Below, in pieces: positions 1 to 7,935 of a stretch of 64,000 nucleotides of DNA (position 1 is the first letter of the stretch; each line of letters begins with the position of its first letter). Under the pieces are notes generated by a model. It was not told where the DNA came from. It made no database searches and was given only the letters and a program-made list of their open reading frames with translations. The DNA is from Streptomyces plumbidurans (GTDB taxonomy: Bacteria > Actinomycetota > Actinomycetes > Streptomycetales > Streptomycetaceae). The position numbers were made by a program, and so were the translations under genes. The stretch lies in contig NZ_JAFJSY010000018.1 in the NCBI RefSeq assembly GCF_019857225.1, forward strand, positions 62,001 to 126,000, written 5' to 3'.

Positions 1-1747
1 GGGTCCTGACGATCAGTTCCTCGCCGGAGTGCACGCGCCGGCCGTCCACCGCGGTGATGACGTCGCCCGACTTGAGCCCGGCCTTCGCGCCGGGACCGCC
101 CACGGCGACCGCGGGGCCGCCGCCCTGGGCCTTGGTGCCCACACGGGCGCCGTCGCCGGTGTAGTCCATGTCGAGGGTGACGCCGATGACCGGGTGGGTC
201 GCCTTACCGGTGTTGATCAGTTCCTCGGCGACGCGCTTGGCCTGGTTGACCGGGATGGCGAAGCCGAGCCCGATGGAGCCCGCCTGTCCGCCGGCGGAGT
301 CCGAGCCGTCGTCGGCGGAACGGATGGCGGAGTTGATGCCGATGACCCGGGCCGCCGTGTCGAGCAGGGGGCCGCCGGAGTTGCCGGGGTTGATCGGCGC
401 GTCGGTCTGCAGGGCGTCGACGTACGACACGTCGCTGCCGTCGGCACCGTCGCCGCCGGCCGTGATGGGCCGTTCCTTGGCGCTGATGATGCCGGAGGTG
501 ACGGTGCCCTCCAGGTCGAAGGGGGCGCCGATGGCGACGACGGGGTCGCCGACCTGGACGTTGTCGGAGTTGCCGAGCGGCATCGGCTTGAGGCCGCGGA
601 CATTGCCGACCTTCACCACGGCGAGGTCGTAGCCGCTGTCCCGGCCGACGACGCTCGCCTTCGCCGTGTCCCCGCTGTTGAAGGTCACCGATATCCGGCC
701 CGTGGAGTCGGCGGCCGGTTCGACGACGTGGTTGTTGGTCAGGATGTGGCCCTGGGCGTCGAGGACGAAGCCCGTGCCGGTGCCGGACTCCTCCGCGCCG
801 CTGACATGCAGCGTCACCACACTGGGCAGGGCCCGCGCGGCGATCCCGGCGACACTGTCCGGCGCCCGTCCCTTCGGCTCCCTGCCGGCCTGCGGAAGCG
901 TTACGGCTCCCACGCCGCCGTTGCGCTCCAGATGGGCGCCGATGATCCCGCCGGCCCCACCGGACACCAGCGCCAGCGCCACGGCTCCCCCGACGAGGGC
1001 CCGCCGCACCCACCGTCGCCGCTTGTCCTTGCTCTCGACCGCGGCGCCGTTCTGCTGGAGGGGGGTGTGGAGCGGGGTGGAGGACCAGGGGTCGTAGTTC
1101 TGCCAGGGGGTGGTTGGGGGTGTGGTGGCGGGGCTGCCGGGCACGGGGGCCGGGGCTTGTGGGGCTGGGGCCTGAGGGGCTGGGGCTGGAGCTGGAGCCG
1201 GCATGGCCTGCGCCTGCGCCTGCGTCTGCGTCTGCGCGTTCGCCTGTTGCTGGACCGGAGCCGGGACCGGAGCCGACGCCGGGGCCGGTGGCTGCGTCGG
1301 TATCGCTGTGCCGTCGGGCGGTGTGGTCGCCGGGTGCTGTACGGGCGGGGCGGGTGCCCAGGGGCCGGGCTCGCCGTACGGCGGGGTGCTGTAGGGGTCG
1401 GGGTCGTGCAGGGGCTTGGGGCGCTCCGCGGTGGACTGCGGCGCGGGGGCCTCGTCGGAGTGCGTCACGGGCGCCGGCGCGGGGCGGTCCAGCACGAAGT
1501 CGCCCTCGCTGCCGTCCGGGTCCGGCTGGTCCGACTGGTCCGGCACCTCGGAGACCTCCGGAGCGGCGACGTCGTGCGGGCTGCGCAGCTCGAAGTCGCC
1601 GTCGGAGTCACCGTCGGAGCCGGGCTCACCGGAGTCGCCCTCACCGGAGCTCACGGGCCGCTCCAGTTCATAGTCCCCGTCCCCCGCCGAGCCCGGCCGA
1701 TGTGGACGGTTCCACCACTTCGGCTTCGTGGGCTTCCCCTCGTTCAT
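1..1747 (-). CDS. htrA: HtrA/DegP-type trypsin-like serine protease with PDZ domain (3' end outside window)
   Basis: A membrane-anchored serine protease for envelope protein quality control. About 582 residues are visible, starting at the ATG at 1747. The first ~240 residues are disordered and acidic, then rich in Pro, Ala and Gln with short QTQAQA- and PAPAP-like repeats. A basic KRRR stretch and one transmembrane segment lie near residues 245-268. The trypsin-like fold follows, with catalytic His in TNNHVV (~338), Asp in GYDLAVV (~373) and Ser in GNSGGPL (~455). A PDZ domain begins near residue 530 (GPGAKAGLKSGD) and runs off the window edge. It lies downstream of the sigma and anti-sigma genes on the same strand, an arrangement matching sigE-rseA-htrA of mycobacteria, so it probably belongs to the stress regulon. 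The family call is firm; the substrate is unknown. Confidence 0.93.
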   Translation of the reverse strand, partial: MNEGKPTKPKWWNRPHRPGSAGDGDYELERPVSSGEGDSGEPGSDGDSDGDFELRSPHDVAAPEVSEVPDQSDQPDPDGSEGDFVLDRPAPAPVTHSDEAPAPQSTAERPKPLHDPDPYSTPPYGEPGPWAPAPPVQHPATTPPDGTAIPTQPPAPASAPVPAPVQQQANAQTQTQAQAQAMPAPAPAPAPQAPAPQAPAPVPGSPATTPPTTPWQNYDPWSSTPLHTPLQQNGAAVESKDKRRRWVRRALVGGAVALALVSGGAGGIIGAHLERNGGVGAVTLPQAGREPKGRAPDSVAGIAARALPSVVTLHVSGAEESGTGTGFVLDAQGHILTNNHVVEPAADSTGRISVTFNSGDTAKASVVGRDSGYDLAVVKVGNVRGLKPMPLGNSDNVQVGDPVVAIGAPFDLEGTVTSGIISAKERPITAGGDGADGSDVSYVDALQTDAPINPGNSGGPLLDTAARVIGINSAIRSADDGSDSAGGQAGSIGLGFAIPVNQAKRVAEELINTGKATHPVIGVTLDMDYTGDGARVGTKAQGGGPAVAVGGPGAKAGLKSGDVITAVDGRRVHSGEELIVRT

Positions 1748-1895
1748 GCGCTCCCCACAGCTGGCCACGGCGCGCCACGGCCCGGCACGGCACGTCGGCG
1801 ATGGCCTCAGTTGTCGACTCCGCGCGCGGCGTGCTGCCGTGGGCGCGGTCCCACCCCGGATTCAACCAGGTTCACCGGCCGTGGCGCAGAGGCGG

Positions 1896-2891
1896 TCAGC
1901 GGGTGGAGCCGGGTGAGGAGGATGCGGCGGTCGGGTCGGGGACGGGCGCGGCGAGCAGGCCCACGGACGGGGCCTCGGGGGCTGTGGACCACGAGGTCAG
2001 GGTGAACGGAGGGGTGGCGTCGAGCGGGCGTATCAACGGGGACATCGCTGCGGCGCCCGCCATCACGGGGGTGGTCAGCGTGTGCATGTTCTGCTGGCGG
2101 GCCTGCGCCGCGGTGGCCGGGCTCGGCACTCCGTGGAGTAGGGGCGCGGACACCGTGGTCGGGGCGACCGGGGCGTTGCCACCCAGCTGCTGCCGGCCCT
2201 GGGCGAGCAGGGGGCCCACGCCTCGGCGGCGCTGGGAGTCGGGGGCCGTGGCGGCACCCGTCCCCTGCGTACGCGCGGGGGTCACGTTGCTGCCCGCTCC
2301 GGAACCGCCGCGGGCGTCCGCGGTGTCGGTCGCCGTGCCCGCCGTGACACCGCCCAGCGCGATCGCGGCGATGGAGACCGCACCGGCGGCGGCGAACGCG
2401 AACCGCATCCCGCGCGAGGCCGACCGCTCGGACTCATGGCGGCTGACGTCATGGATACGGAAGCCGCGGTCCGCGGACGGCGACAGGACCGGCGCGTGCG
2501 AGGACGAGGCGGGGACGTAGCCGAACTCGAAGGACTCGTCGCGCTTCACGCCGAAGACTCCGGTGAGGGCATGCCTCCCGGGGAATCCGCCGGACAGTCC
2601 TCCCCCACCGAACGGCGAGCCACCGCCGTCCGGGTCACCTCCCCCGGGGAGCCCCTGGAGCCGTGCCAGGAAGCTTTCGGAGGGCGGCGGCGGAGCCACC
2701 TCCGCGAACACGTTCTTCAGCTCTCGCTGCGCGTCGGCCTCCGCCTTGCACTTGGCACAGGTGGCCAAATGGGCGAGGACCCGCTCGCGCGTCTCATGAC
2801 CGAGCTCTCCGTCCACCAGGGCGGAGAGTCGGTCTCCCAGGTGCTGCTCGGCCAGCCGCCGCTCGGCGGGGGTGGGTCGGGATCCACTCAC
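1896..2891 (-). CDS. Zinc-binding (ZAS) anti-sigma factor, RseA type
   Basis: A 331-residue membrane anti-sigma factor. The N-terminal cytoplasmic domain carries the ZAS signature His-x3-Cys-x2-Cys (H41, C45, C48 in [11 protein letters not shown]), which binds zinc and holds the ECF sigma factor. A Gly-rich linker follows, then one transmembrane helix at about residues 162-185 ([18 protein letters not shown]) and a low-complexity extracytoplasmic tail. The GTG start at 2891 overlaps the TGA of the sigma gene (GTGA, 2888-2891), so the two are translationally coupled, as expected for a sigma/anti-sigma pair. A longer open frame upstream is only a shadow of the sigma gene. The long Ala/Pro tail is atypical and may sense the envelope; that is inference. 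Confidence 0.9.
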   Translation of the reverse strand: MSGSRPTPAERRLAEQHLGDRLSALVDGELGHETRERVLAHLATCAKCKAEADAQRELKNVFAEVAPPPPSESFLARLQGLPGGGDPDGGGSPFGGGGLSGGFPGRHALTGVFGVKRDESFEFGYVPASSSHAPVLSPSADRGFRIHDVSRHESERSASRGMRFAFAAAGAVSIAAIALGGVTAGTATDTADARGGSGAGSNVTPARTQGTGAATAPDSQRRRGVGPLLAQGRQQLGGNAPVAPTTVSAPLLHGVPSPATAAQARQQNMHTLTTPVMAGAAAMSPLIRPLDATPPFTLTSWSTAPEAPSVGLLAAPVPDPTAASSSPGSTR

Positions 2892-3661
2892 GCGGTCGCG
2901 CCCCCTCCCCCCAGAGCGGGCACACGGGCCGCGAGGGAGCGGCGCTCGGTCCGGGCCGGCGCACGGTGCGCAAGGGCCTTGCGCAGCTGCGAACGGCCGC
3001 GGTGGATCCGGGAGCGGACCGTGCCCAGCTTGACGCCGAGGGTCGCGGCGATCTCCTCGTACGACAGTCCTTCGATGTCGCACAGGACGACCGCGGCGCG
3101 GAACTCGGGCGCGAGGGTGTCGAGGGCCTGCTGGACGTCCGCGTCGAAGTGCGCGTCGTTGAAGACCTGCTGCGGTGACGGCTCGCGGCTGGGCAGCCGC
3201 TCGGCGGCGTCCTCGCCCAGCGCGTCGAAGCGGATGCGCTGCTTGCGGCGGACCATGTCCAGGAAGAGGTTGGTGGTGATGCGGTGCAGCCAGCCCTCGA
3301 AGGTGCCGGGCGTATAGGTCGACAGGGAGCGGAAGACGCGGACGAAGACCTCCTGTGTGAGGTCCTCGGCGTCGTGCTGGTTACCGGTCAGGCGATAGGC
3401 CAGGCGGTACACACGGCCGCTGTGGGTGCTGACGATCTCCTCCCAGGTGGGCGGAGTCCACGCCTGCCCGTCCGCGTCGGTGGAGAAAGTCGCGGTCTGG
3501 GCCTGGTCAGCGGCGTGGCTGTGGTCAGCAGCGGTGTCGTTCACGGATTTCGGCCTGCCCGCCGATCCGAGGAAGCGCCTGAGCGCTCCTCCCCGATCCC
3601 CGTTGGGCGCGGCCGCACCTCCCCTATCAACTCTGGTGGTGTCCAGTGGAGCCCCTACCAT
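2888..3661 (-). CDS. sigE: ECF-family RNA polymerase sigma factor (SigE type of mycobacteria)
   Basis: A 257-residue extracytoplasmic-function sigma factor that directs RNA polymerase to stress promoters. Region 2 spans about residues 72-145 ([18 protein letters not shown]) and region 4 about 170-225 ([16 protein letters not shown], then VRSRIHRGR); region 3 is absent, as usual for ECF factors. I chose the ATG at 3661 because it has the RBS GAGGTGG just upstream; the frame stays open 39 codons further without a comparable RBS. A disordered ~70-residue N-terminus precedes region 2. The neighbours (anti-sigma and HtrA downstream, divergent O-methyltransferase) match mycobacterial sigE. It should not be confused with the unrelated sigE-cseABC system of Streptomyces. 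Confidence 0.92.
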   Translation of the reverse strand: MVGAPLDTTRVDRGGAAAPNGDRGGALRRFLGSAGRPKSVNDTAADHSHAADQAQTATFSTDADGQAWTPPTWEEIVSTHSGRVYRLAYRLTGNQHDAEDLTQEVFVRVFRSLSTYTPGTFEGWLHRITTNLFLDMVRRKQRIRFDALGEDAAERLPSREPSPQQVFNDAHFDADVQQALDTLAPEFRAAVVLCDIEGLSYEEIAATLGVKLGTVRSRIHRGRSQLRKALAHRAPARTERRSLAARVPALGGGGATA

Positions 3662-3890
3662 AGCCACCTCGCCCGTTAGGACCGGATAAGCGGTTTTACG
3701 AGAATTTGATCTGGGCTGATACCCCTCGGACCCCTGCGTCTGCAGTTGCTCGGGCACCTGCCCCACATCGTGATCCAACCGTGTCCCCCCGCCGTCGTTC
3801 CCACCCCTCTAAACGTCCGGTCCCATCTGCGGGTTCCCGGGCCCAACGGATACAGTCACGCCGAGGCAACCACGGGGACAGGAGAGGGCC

Positions 3891-4523
3891 ATTACCGGCA
3901 ACCGGCAGACGAGCTGGGCGTTCGCCGACGCCTACGTCGCCGAGGACGAGGTGCTGCTGTGGGCCCGCGACCGGGCCCGTGAGGCAGGGCTGCGCTCGGT
4001 GTCGTCCGGCACGGGCTCCGCGCTGCGGTTGCTGGCGGCCTCGGTGGATGCCAAGGCGGTCGCCGAGATCGGCACCGGCACCGGCGTCTCCGGTATCCAT
4101 CTGCTGCACGGCATGCGCCCGGACGGCGTACTGACCACGGTGGACCCCGAACCCGAGCACCAGCAGTTCGCCCGGCAGGCCTTCCGCGCCTGCGGATTCG
4201 CCAGCAACCGCGCCCGTTTCATCCCCGGCCGCGCCCTGGACGTACTGCCCCGGCTCGCGGACGCCGGCTACGACCTCGTCTTCTGCGACGGCGACCGGCA
4301 GGAGGTCATGGAGTACCTCGCTGAATCGTTGCGCCTGTTGCGCCCGGGGGGCCTCGTCGTCTTCGAAGGGGTCTTCGCCAACGGCCGCACGGTGGGCTCG
4401 GGACCCCAGCCCACGGAGGTCCTGCGCCAGCGCGAGCTGCTGCGCACGGTGCGCGAGAGCCACGAGCTGGTGCCCTCGCTGCTGCCGGTGGGCGACGGCC
4501 TGCTGTGCGCGGTCAAACGCTGA
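3891..4523 (+). CDS. SAM-dependent O-methyltransferase (CCoAOMT-like), probable ATT start
   Basis: A class I SAM-dependent O-methyltransferase of about 210 residues. Motif I is EIGTGTGVSG (~58-68), the acidic strand-2 residue lies in TTVDPEPEH and the metal/SAM region in YDLVFCDGD. It is divergent from the sigma gene, as is the O-methyltransferase beside sigE in mycobacteria. The only ATG/GTG in frame near the 5' end (GTG 3951) would cut off the first helix (TSWAFADAYVAEDE), which family members keep. In frame, an ATT at 3891 follows an excellent RBS (AGGAGAGG, 3880-3887), and no ATG, GTG or TTG occurs in frame for at least 45 bases upstream. I therefore place the start at ATT 3891. The substrate is unknown. 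Confidence 0.82.
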   Translation: MTGNRQTSWAFADAYVAEDEVLLWARDRAREAGLRSVSSGTGSALRLLAASVDAKAVAEIGTGTGVSGIHLLHGMRPDGVLTTVDPEPEHQQFARQAFRACGFASNRARFIPGRALDVLPRLADAGYDLVFCDGDRQEVMEYLAESLRLLRPGGLVVFEGVFANGRTVGSGPQPTEVLRQRELLRTVRESHELVPSLLPVGDGLLCAVKR

Positions 4524-4558
4524 GAAGAGGCCCGGGTCAAACGCTGAGAAGAAGCCCG
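4511..4558 (+). repeat. 24-bp tandem duplication spanning the O-methyltransferase stop codon
   Basis: Two adjacent 24-base copies (4511-4534 and 4535-4558) differ at one base (AGAGG versus AGAAG). Each contains the last four codons (VKR and the TGA). The second copy lies outside the gene, between the stop codon and the terminator, so the duplication does not alter the protein. It looks like a replication-slippage event. Confidence 0.9.
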
Positions 4559-4562
4559 CAAA

Positions 4563-4599
4563 CAGCTGCCCCGGCACCGCTTGGATGCCGGGGCAGCTG
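4563..4599. terminator. Strong hairpin, bidirectional terminator
   Basis: A perfect 14-bp stem (CAGCTGCCCCGGCA / TGCCGGGGCAGCTG) encloses a 9-base loop. It sits between the convergent O-methyltransferase and DUF3117 genes and would end both transcripts. There is no T-run, as usual in Streptomyces. Confidence 0.85.
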
Positions 4600-4622
4600 A
4601 AAGGGTATGGTCGCGTTCCGCG

Positions 4623-4790
4623 TCAGCCGACGACCTTCTTGAGGGCGTCGCCGAGCGCGTCGGCCTCGTCAGGGGTCAGCTCGACGACGAGCCGACCGCC
4701 GCCTTCGAGCGGAACGCGCATGACGATGCCCCGCCCCTCCTTGGTCACCTCGAGCGGGCCATCGCCCGTCCGCGGCTTCATGGCCGCCAT
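4623..4790 (-). CDS. DUF3117 small conserved actinobacterial protein
   Basis: A 55-residue protein beginning MAAMKPRTGDGPLEV and ending ELTPDEADALGDALKKVVG, which I recognise as the DUF3117 family, nearly invariant across actinobacteria. It has no transmembrane segment, Cys or recognisable catalytic residue. The fold probably consists of a short beta hairpin region followed by a C-terminal helix. I chose the ATG at 4790, preceded by GGAAGGGG; the longer frame to 4922 adds a non-conserved extension. It lies near tag and folP2, as its homolog does in mycobacteria. Function is unknown. Confidence 0.88.
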   Translation of the reverse strand: MAAMKPRTGDGPLEVTKEGRGIVMRVPLEGGGRLVVELTPDEADALGDALKKVVG

Positions 4791-4910
4791 GCTCGTTCCC
4801 CTTCCTGAAACCAGCTCATCGTCAAAGCCGACGGCCCGGGAGGGCACGCGCGGGCCACAGCGTGGGACTGGGACACGCGACACCGGCATCGAACACATTG
4901 CTTCCAAGCC

Positions 4911-4941
4911 ATTATCCCGCATCTCAGGACCCGATGACCAA
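4911..4941 (-). promoter_or_regulatory. Candidate promoter for the DUF3117 gene
   Basis: On the minus strand a -10-like GATAAT (4916-4911) follows a -35-like TTGGTC (4941-4936), or TGGTCA one base later, with 18-19 bp spacing. It lies about 120 bp upstream of the DUF3117 ATG in an otherwise gene-free region. Confidence 0.35.
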
Positions 4942-5173
4942 CATCAGTCGGCATCGCTTGGGCAACGCGCGCGAGCAAAACCACTCAATTCGCCGATGTG
5001 ACTGCGATACTGCGCCACCGCCCCGACTTCCGGAGACCGGAAATCGCCGGGAATTCTTTGACGCAGGTCACACGTCCGCTCCGGTCCCTGCGCGGTGATC
5101 TCCGCCATGCTGTCCTACGGACAGGGGCGTACCGGCCGGTACGCCTGAACCGCGACAGCGGAGGGGACACACC
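4942..5173. other. Upstream region of the enoyl-CoA hydratase gene, no gene seen
   Basis: With the DUF3117 leader this forms a 383-bp divergent intergenic region. The stretch is comparatively A+T-rich around 4890-5070. I see no convincing ORF or RNA gene. A TTGACG at about 5057 could be a -35 element, but no good -10 follows at the right distance. Confidence 0.4.
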
Positions 5174-5977
5174 ATGGCCGACACCGTGCTCTACGAGGTG
5201 AGCGACGGACTCGCGACGATCACGCTGAACCGCCCCGAGGCGATGAACGCGCTGAACGTCGCGACGAAGGTCGCCCTGCGGGAGGCGGTCAGCTCCGCGG
5301 CCGGGGACGACGCGGTACGTGCGGTGCTGCTGACCGCCGCCGGTGACCGCGCGTTCTGTGTCGGCCAGGACCTCAAGGAGCACATCGGGCTGCTGATGCA
5401 GGACCGGGAGACGGGGTCCGGGCAGACGATGAGCACGGTGAAGGAGCACTACAACCCCATCGTGCGGGCGATCGCCGGAATGCCGAAGCCCGTGGTGGCC
5501 GGGGTGAACGGCGTCGCGGCGGGCGCCGGCTTCGGCTTCGCGCTGGCCGCGGACTACCGGGTCGTGGCAGACACCGCCGCGTTCAACACCTCGTTCGCGG
5601 GCGTCGCGCTGACCGCGGACTCCGGAATCTCCTGGACGCTGCCGCGTGTCGTGGGCCCCGGGCGCGCCACCGACCTGCTGCTCTTCCCGCGCAGCATCAA
5701 GGCCCAGGAGGCGTACGACCTGGGCATCGCGAGTCGTCTGGTGCCGGCCGGTGAGCTGCGCGCCGAGGCGGAGAAGGTGGCGCGCGCGCTCGCCGAGGGG
5801 CCGACGGTCGCCTACGCGGCGATCAAGGAGGCCGTCGCCCACGGGCTCTCGCACTCCCTGTCCGAGACGCTGGACAAGGAGGACGAGCTGCAGACGCGGG
5901 CGGGCTCGTCCGAGGACCACGCGATCGCGGTGCAGGCCTTCGTCAACAAGGAGAAGCCGAAGTACCTGGGCCGGTGA
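5174..5977 (+). CDS. Enoyl-CoA hydratase/isomerase family protein (crotonase fold)
   Basis: A 267-residue crotonase-superfamily enzyme acting on acyl-CoA substrates in fatty-acid or phenylacetate-type degradation. The start ATG has the RBS GGAGGGG 7-8 bases upstream. Oxyanion-hole segments are visible: AFCVGQDLKE (~58-67) and VNGVAAGAGFGFALAADYRV (~110-130). In the second catalytic segment (ALTADSGISWTLPRVVG) an Asp stands where mitochondrial hydratase has the catalytic Glu. This fits PaaG- or isomerase-like members and makes a plain hydratase call less certain. It is monocistronic, between DUF3117 and the convergent tag gene. Confidence 0.85.
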   Translation: MADTVLYEVSDGLATITLNRPEAMNALNVATKVALREAVSSAAGDDAVRAVLLTAAGDRAFCVGQDLKEHIGLLMQDRETGSGQTMSTVKEHYNPIVRAIAGMPKPVVAGVNGVAAGAGFGFALAADYRVVADTAAFNTSFAGVALTADSGISWTLPRVVGPGRATDLLLFPRSIKAQEAYDLGIASRLVPAGELRAEAEKVARALAEGPTVAYAAIKEAVAHGLSHSLSETLDKEDELQTRAGSSEDHAIAVQAFVNKEKPKYLGR

Positions 5978-5992
5978 CCCGCGCCGCGGCGC

Positions 5993-6574
5993 TCAGGACC
6001 GGCGTGCCACGCACGCTTCCAGGTGGTCGTCGACCAGGCCGCACGCCTGCATCAGGGCGTACGCCGTGGTCGGGCCGACGAAGCGCAGGCCCCGCTTCTT
6101 CAGGGCCTTGGACAGGGCCGTCGACTCCGGGGTGACCGCGGGGACGTCGCCGAGGGCCTTCGGGGCGGGGCGGCCGGGCGCGGGGGCATGGGACCAGATC
6201 AGCTCGTCCAGCTCGCCCGGCGCCCACTCGGCGAGCACGCGCGCGTTGGCCAGCGTCGCGTCGATCTTGGCGCGATTGCGGATGATGCCGGCGTCGAGGA
6301 GGAGGCGCTCGCGGTCCTCGTCGGTGAAGGCGGCCACCTTGGCGATCCTGAACTCGGCGAAGGCTGCACGGAATCCGGGGCGGCGGCGCAGGATCGTGAT
6401 CCAGGACAGGCCGGACTGGAAGGCCTCCAGGCTCAGCCGCTCGAAGAGCGCGTCGTCGCCGTGGACCGGGCGGCCCCACTCCTCGTCGTGGTAGGCCACG
6501 TAGTCCTCGGTGGACAGGGCCCAGGGGCAGCGCAGGCCGCCGTCCGGGCCCGCGATGGCGGTGCCGTCGCTCAC
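5993..6574 (-). CDS. tag: DNA-3-methyladenine glycosylase I
   Basis: A 193-residue base-excision repair enzyme that removes 3-methyladenine from alkylated DNA. The N-terminal RCPWALSTEDYVAYHDEEWG carries the first zinc ligands (Cys and His), and the C-terminal VDDHLEACVARR the second pair (His and Cys), forming the Tag zinc snap. The helix-hairpin-helix region FQSGLSWITILRRRPGFRAAF is also typical. Its ATG overlaps the stop of the upstream DivIVA-domain gene (ATGA, 6571-6574), so the two are co-translated. Length is normal for the family. Confidence 0.93.
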   Translation of the reverse strand: MSDGTAIAGPDGGLRCPWALSTEDYVAYHDEEWGRPVHGDDALFERLSLEAFQSGLSWITILRRRPGFRAAFAEFRIAKVAAFTDEDRERLLLDAGIIRNRAKIDATLANARVLAEWAPGELDELIWSHAPAPGRPAPKALGDVPAVTPESTALSKALKKRGLRFVGPTTAYALMQACGLVDDHLEACVARRS

Positions 6575-6954
6575 TGCCGGCCCTCCTCGCGGTGCTGCGA
6601 CTTGTCCATGGAGACGTGGTGGGCGGCGGCCCGGGCGCCGGCCAGCGCCGACTCCAGGTCCGCGATCCGGGCGTCCCGCTCGTCCAGTTCGGCACCGAGG
6701 CGGTTGAGGGCGTCGTCGACGTCCGCCATGCGGTAGCCGCGGGCGGCCAGCGGGAAGCGCAGGGCGTTGACGTCGGCGCTGCCCACCGGGCGGTCCGGCG
6801 GCAGCGGGTCCCGCAGCCGCTCTGGGGCCGCCTCGGGCAGCGGGCCCCGGCCCTCGCCGCCGCCCACCACGGCGAGAGTCACCGCGGCGACCACGACGGC
6901 GAGTGCGACGACCAGGAACAAGAACATAACCATCGCTGTGGTCCCCACGCTCAT
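6571..6954 (-). CDS. Membrane-anchored DivIVA-domain protein
   Basis: A 127-residue protein with one N-terminal transmembrane segment (about residues 8-30, VMFLFLVVALAVVVAAVTLAVV). A DivIVA-like motif follows (RFPLAARGYRMADVDDALNRL, ~65-86), then a coiled coil (ELDERDARIADLESALAGAR). DivIVA domains bind curved or polar membranes and organise growth sites. It is coupled to tag by an ATGA overlap. The same pair (Rv1209-tagA) occurs in mycobacteria, from memory. A start at ATG 6933 is also possible. Confidence 0.8.
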   Translation of the reverse strand: MSVGTTAMVMFLFLVVALAVVVAAVTLAVVGGGEGRGPLPEAAPERLRDPLPPDRPVGSADVNALRFPLAARGYRMADVDDALNRLGAELDERDARIADLESALAGARAAAHHVSMDKSQHREEGRQ

Positions 6955-7067
6955 GCTCGGAAGCGGAAAGTGTCAGGGTCCGATCGTGCCATGCGGCTAC
7001 GACAGTTAGGGTCGCAGGCGGCCGAAAGGCCAGGACACCCAGGACGTACCAGGAGAGGTCACAGGGG

Positions 7068-7928
7068 ATGCTCAGGCTGGGCAGGCGCGAGTTCGGGCCT
7101 CATGAACCGGTGATCATGGCGATTGTGAACCGGACCCCGGACTCCTTCTACGACCAGGGGGCGACCTTCCGCGACGAGCCCGCCCTCGCGCGCGTGGAAC
7201 AGGCCGTCACCGAGGGTGCGGCGATCATCGACGTCGGCGGGGTCAAGGCCGGGCCGGGCGACGAGGTGAGTGCCGAGGAGGAGGCGCGGCGGACCGTCGG
7301 GTTCGTGGCGGAGGTGCGGCGGCGCTTCCCGGACGTCGTCATCAGCGTGGACACCTGGCGGGCCGAGGTCGGCGAGGCGGTGTGCGAGGCGGGGGCGGAT
7401 CTGCTCAACGACGCGTGGGGCGGGGTCGACCCGCGCCTGGCGGAGGTCGCGGCGCGTCACGGCGCCGGACTGGTGTGCACGCACGCGGGCGGCGCCGAAC
7501 CGCGCACCCGGCCGCACCGGGTGACGTACGACGACGTCGTGGCGGACATATTGAGGGTGACCCTGGGGCTGGCCGAGCGGGCGGTCGCGCTGGGGGTGCC
7601 GCGGGAGTCCGTGCTGATCGACCCGGGGCACGACTTCGGCAAGAACACCCGGCACAGCCTGGAGGCGACGCGGCGGCTCGGTGAGCTGGTCGGGACCGGG
7701 TGGCCCGTCCTCGTCTCGCTGTCCAACAAGGACTTCGTGGGCGAGACGCTGGACAAGCCCGTGAAGGAGCGGCTGCTGGGCACGCTCGCGACCACCGCCG
7801 TCTCGGCGTGGCTCGGGGCGCAGGTGTACCGCGTGCACGAGGTCGCCGAGACCCGGCAGGTGCTGGACATGGTGGCGACGATCGCGGGTCACCGGCCCCC
7901 GGCGGTCGCGCGCCGGGGGCTCGCATAG
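7068..7928 (+). CDS. folP2: Dihydropteroate synthase paralog (FolP2-like), active-site motifs altered
   Basis: A 286-residue TIM-barrel protein of the pterin-binding/DHPS family. The pterin-pocket motif survives as NRTPDSFYDQG (~21-31), with IISVDT-like VVISVDTWR, LNDAWGG and LIDPGHDFGKN. Three motifs of true DHPS are changed: the ESTRPGA loop after IIDVGG is replaced by VKAGPGD, the SRK motif reads SNK and the terminal RVHDV reads RVHEV. Together these suggest it is not the housekeeping folate enzyme, like FolP2 of mycobacteria, which occupies the same neighbourhood. The ATG at 7068 has an AGGAGAGG RBS. It converges on the LOG-family gene with a 7-bp gap. Confidence 0.82.
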   Translation: MLRLGRREFGPHEPVIMAIVNRTPDSFYDQGATFRDEPALARVEQAVTEGAAIIDVGGVKAGPGDEVSAEEEARRTVGFVAEVRRRFPDVVISVDTWRAEVGEAVCEAGADLLNDAWGGVDPRLAEVAARHGAGLVCTHAGGAEPRTRPHRVTYDDVVADILRVTLGLAERAVALGVPRESVLIDPGHDFGKNTRHSLEATRRLGELVGTGWPVLVSLSNKDFVGETLDKPVKERLLGTLATTAVSAWLGAQVYRVHEVAETRQVLDMVATIAGHRPPAVARRGLA

Positions 7929-7935
7929 CCGCGCG

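Noticed and set aside
1150..1260. Possible minisatellite or CRISPR-like repeats
   Set aside because: The repeats are short codon repeats encoding Ala/Pro/Gln in HtrA; no spacers or regular unit.
29..2005. Open frame of 658 codons on the plus strand opposite htrA
   Set aside because: Shadow of the protease gene, whose catalytic triad is on the minus strand.
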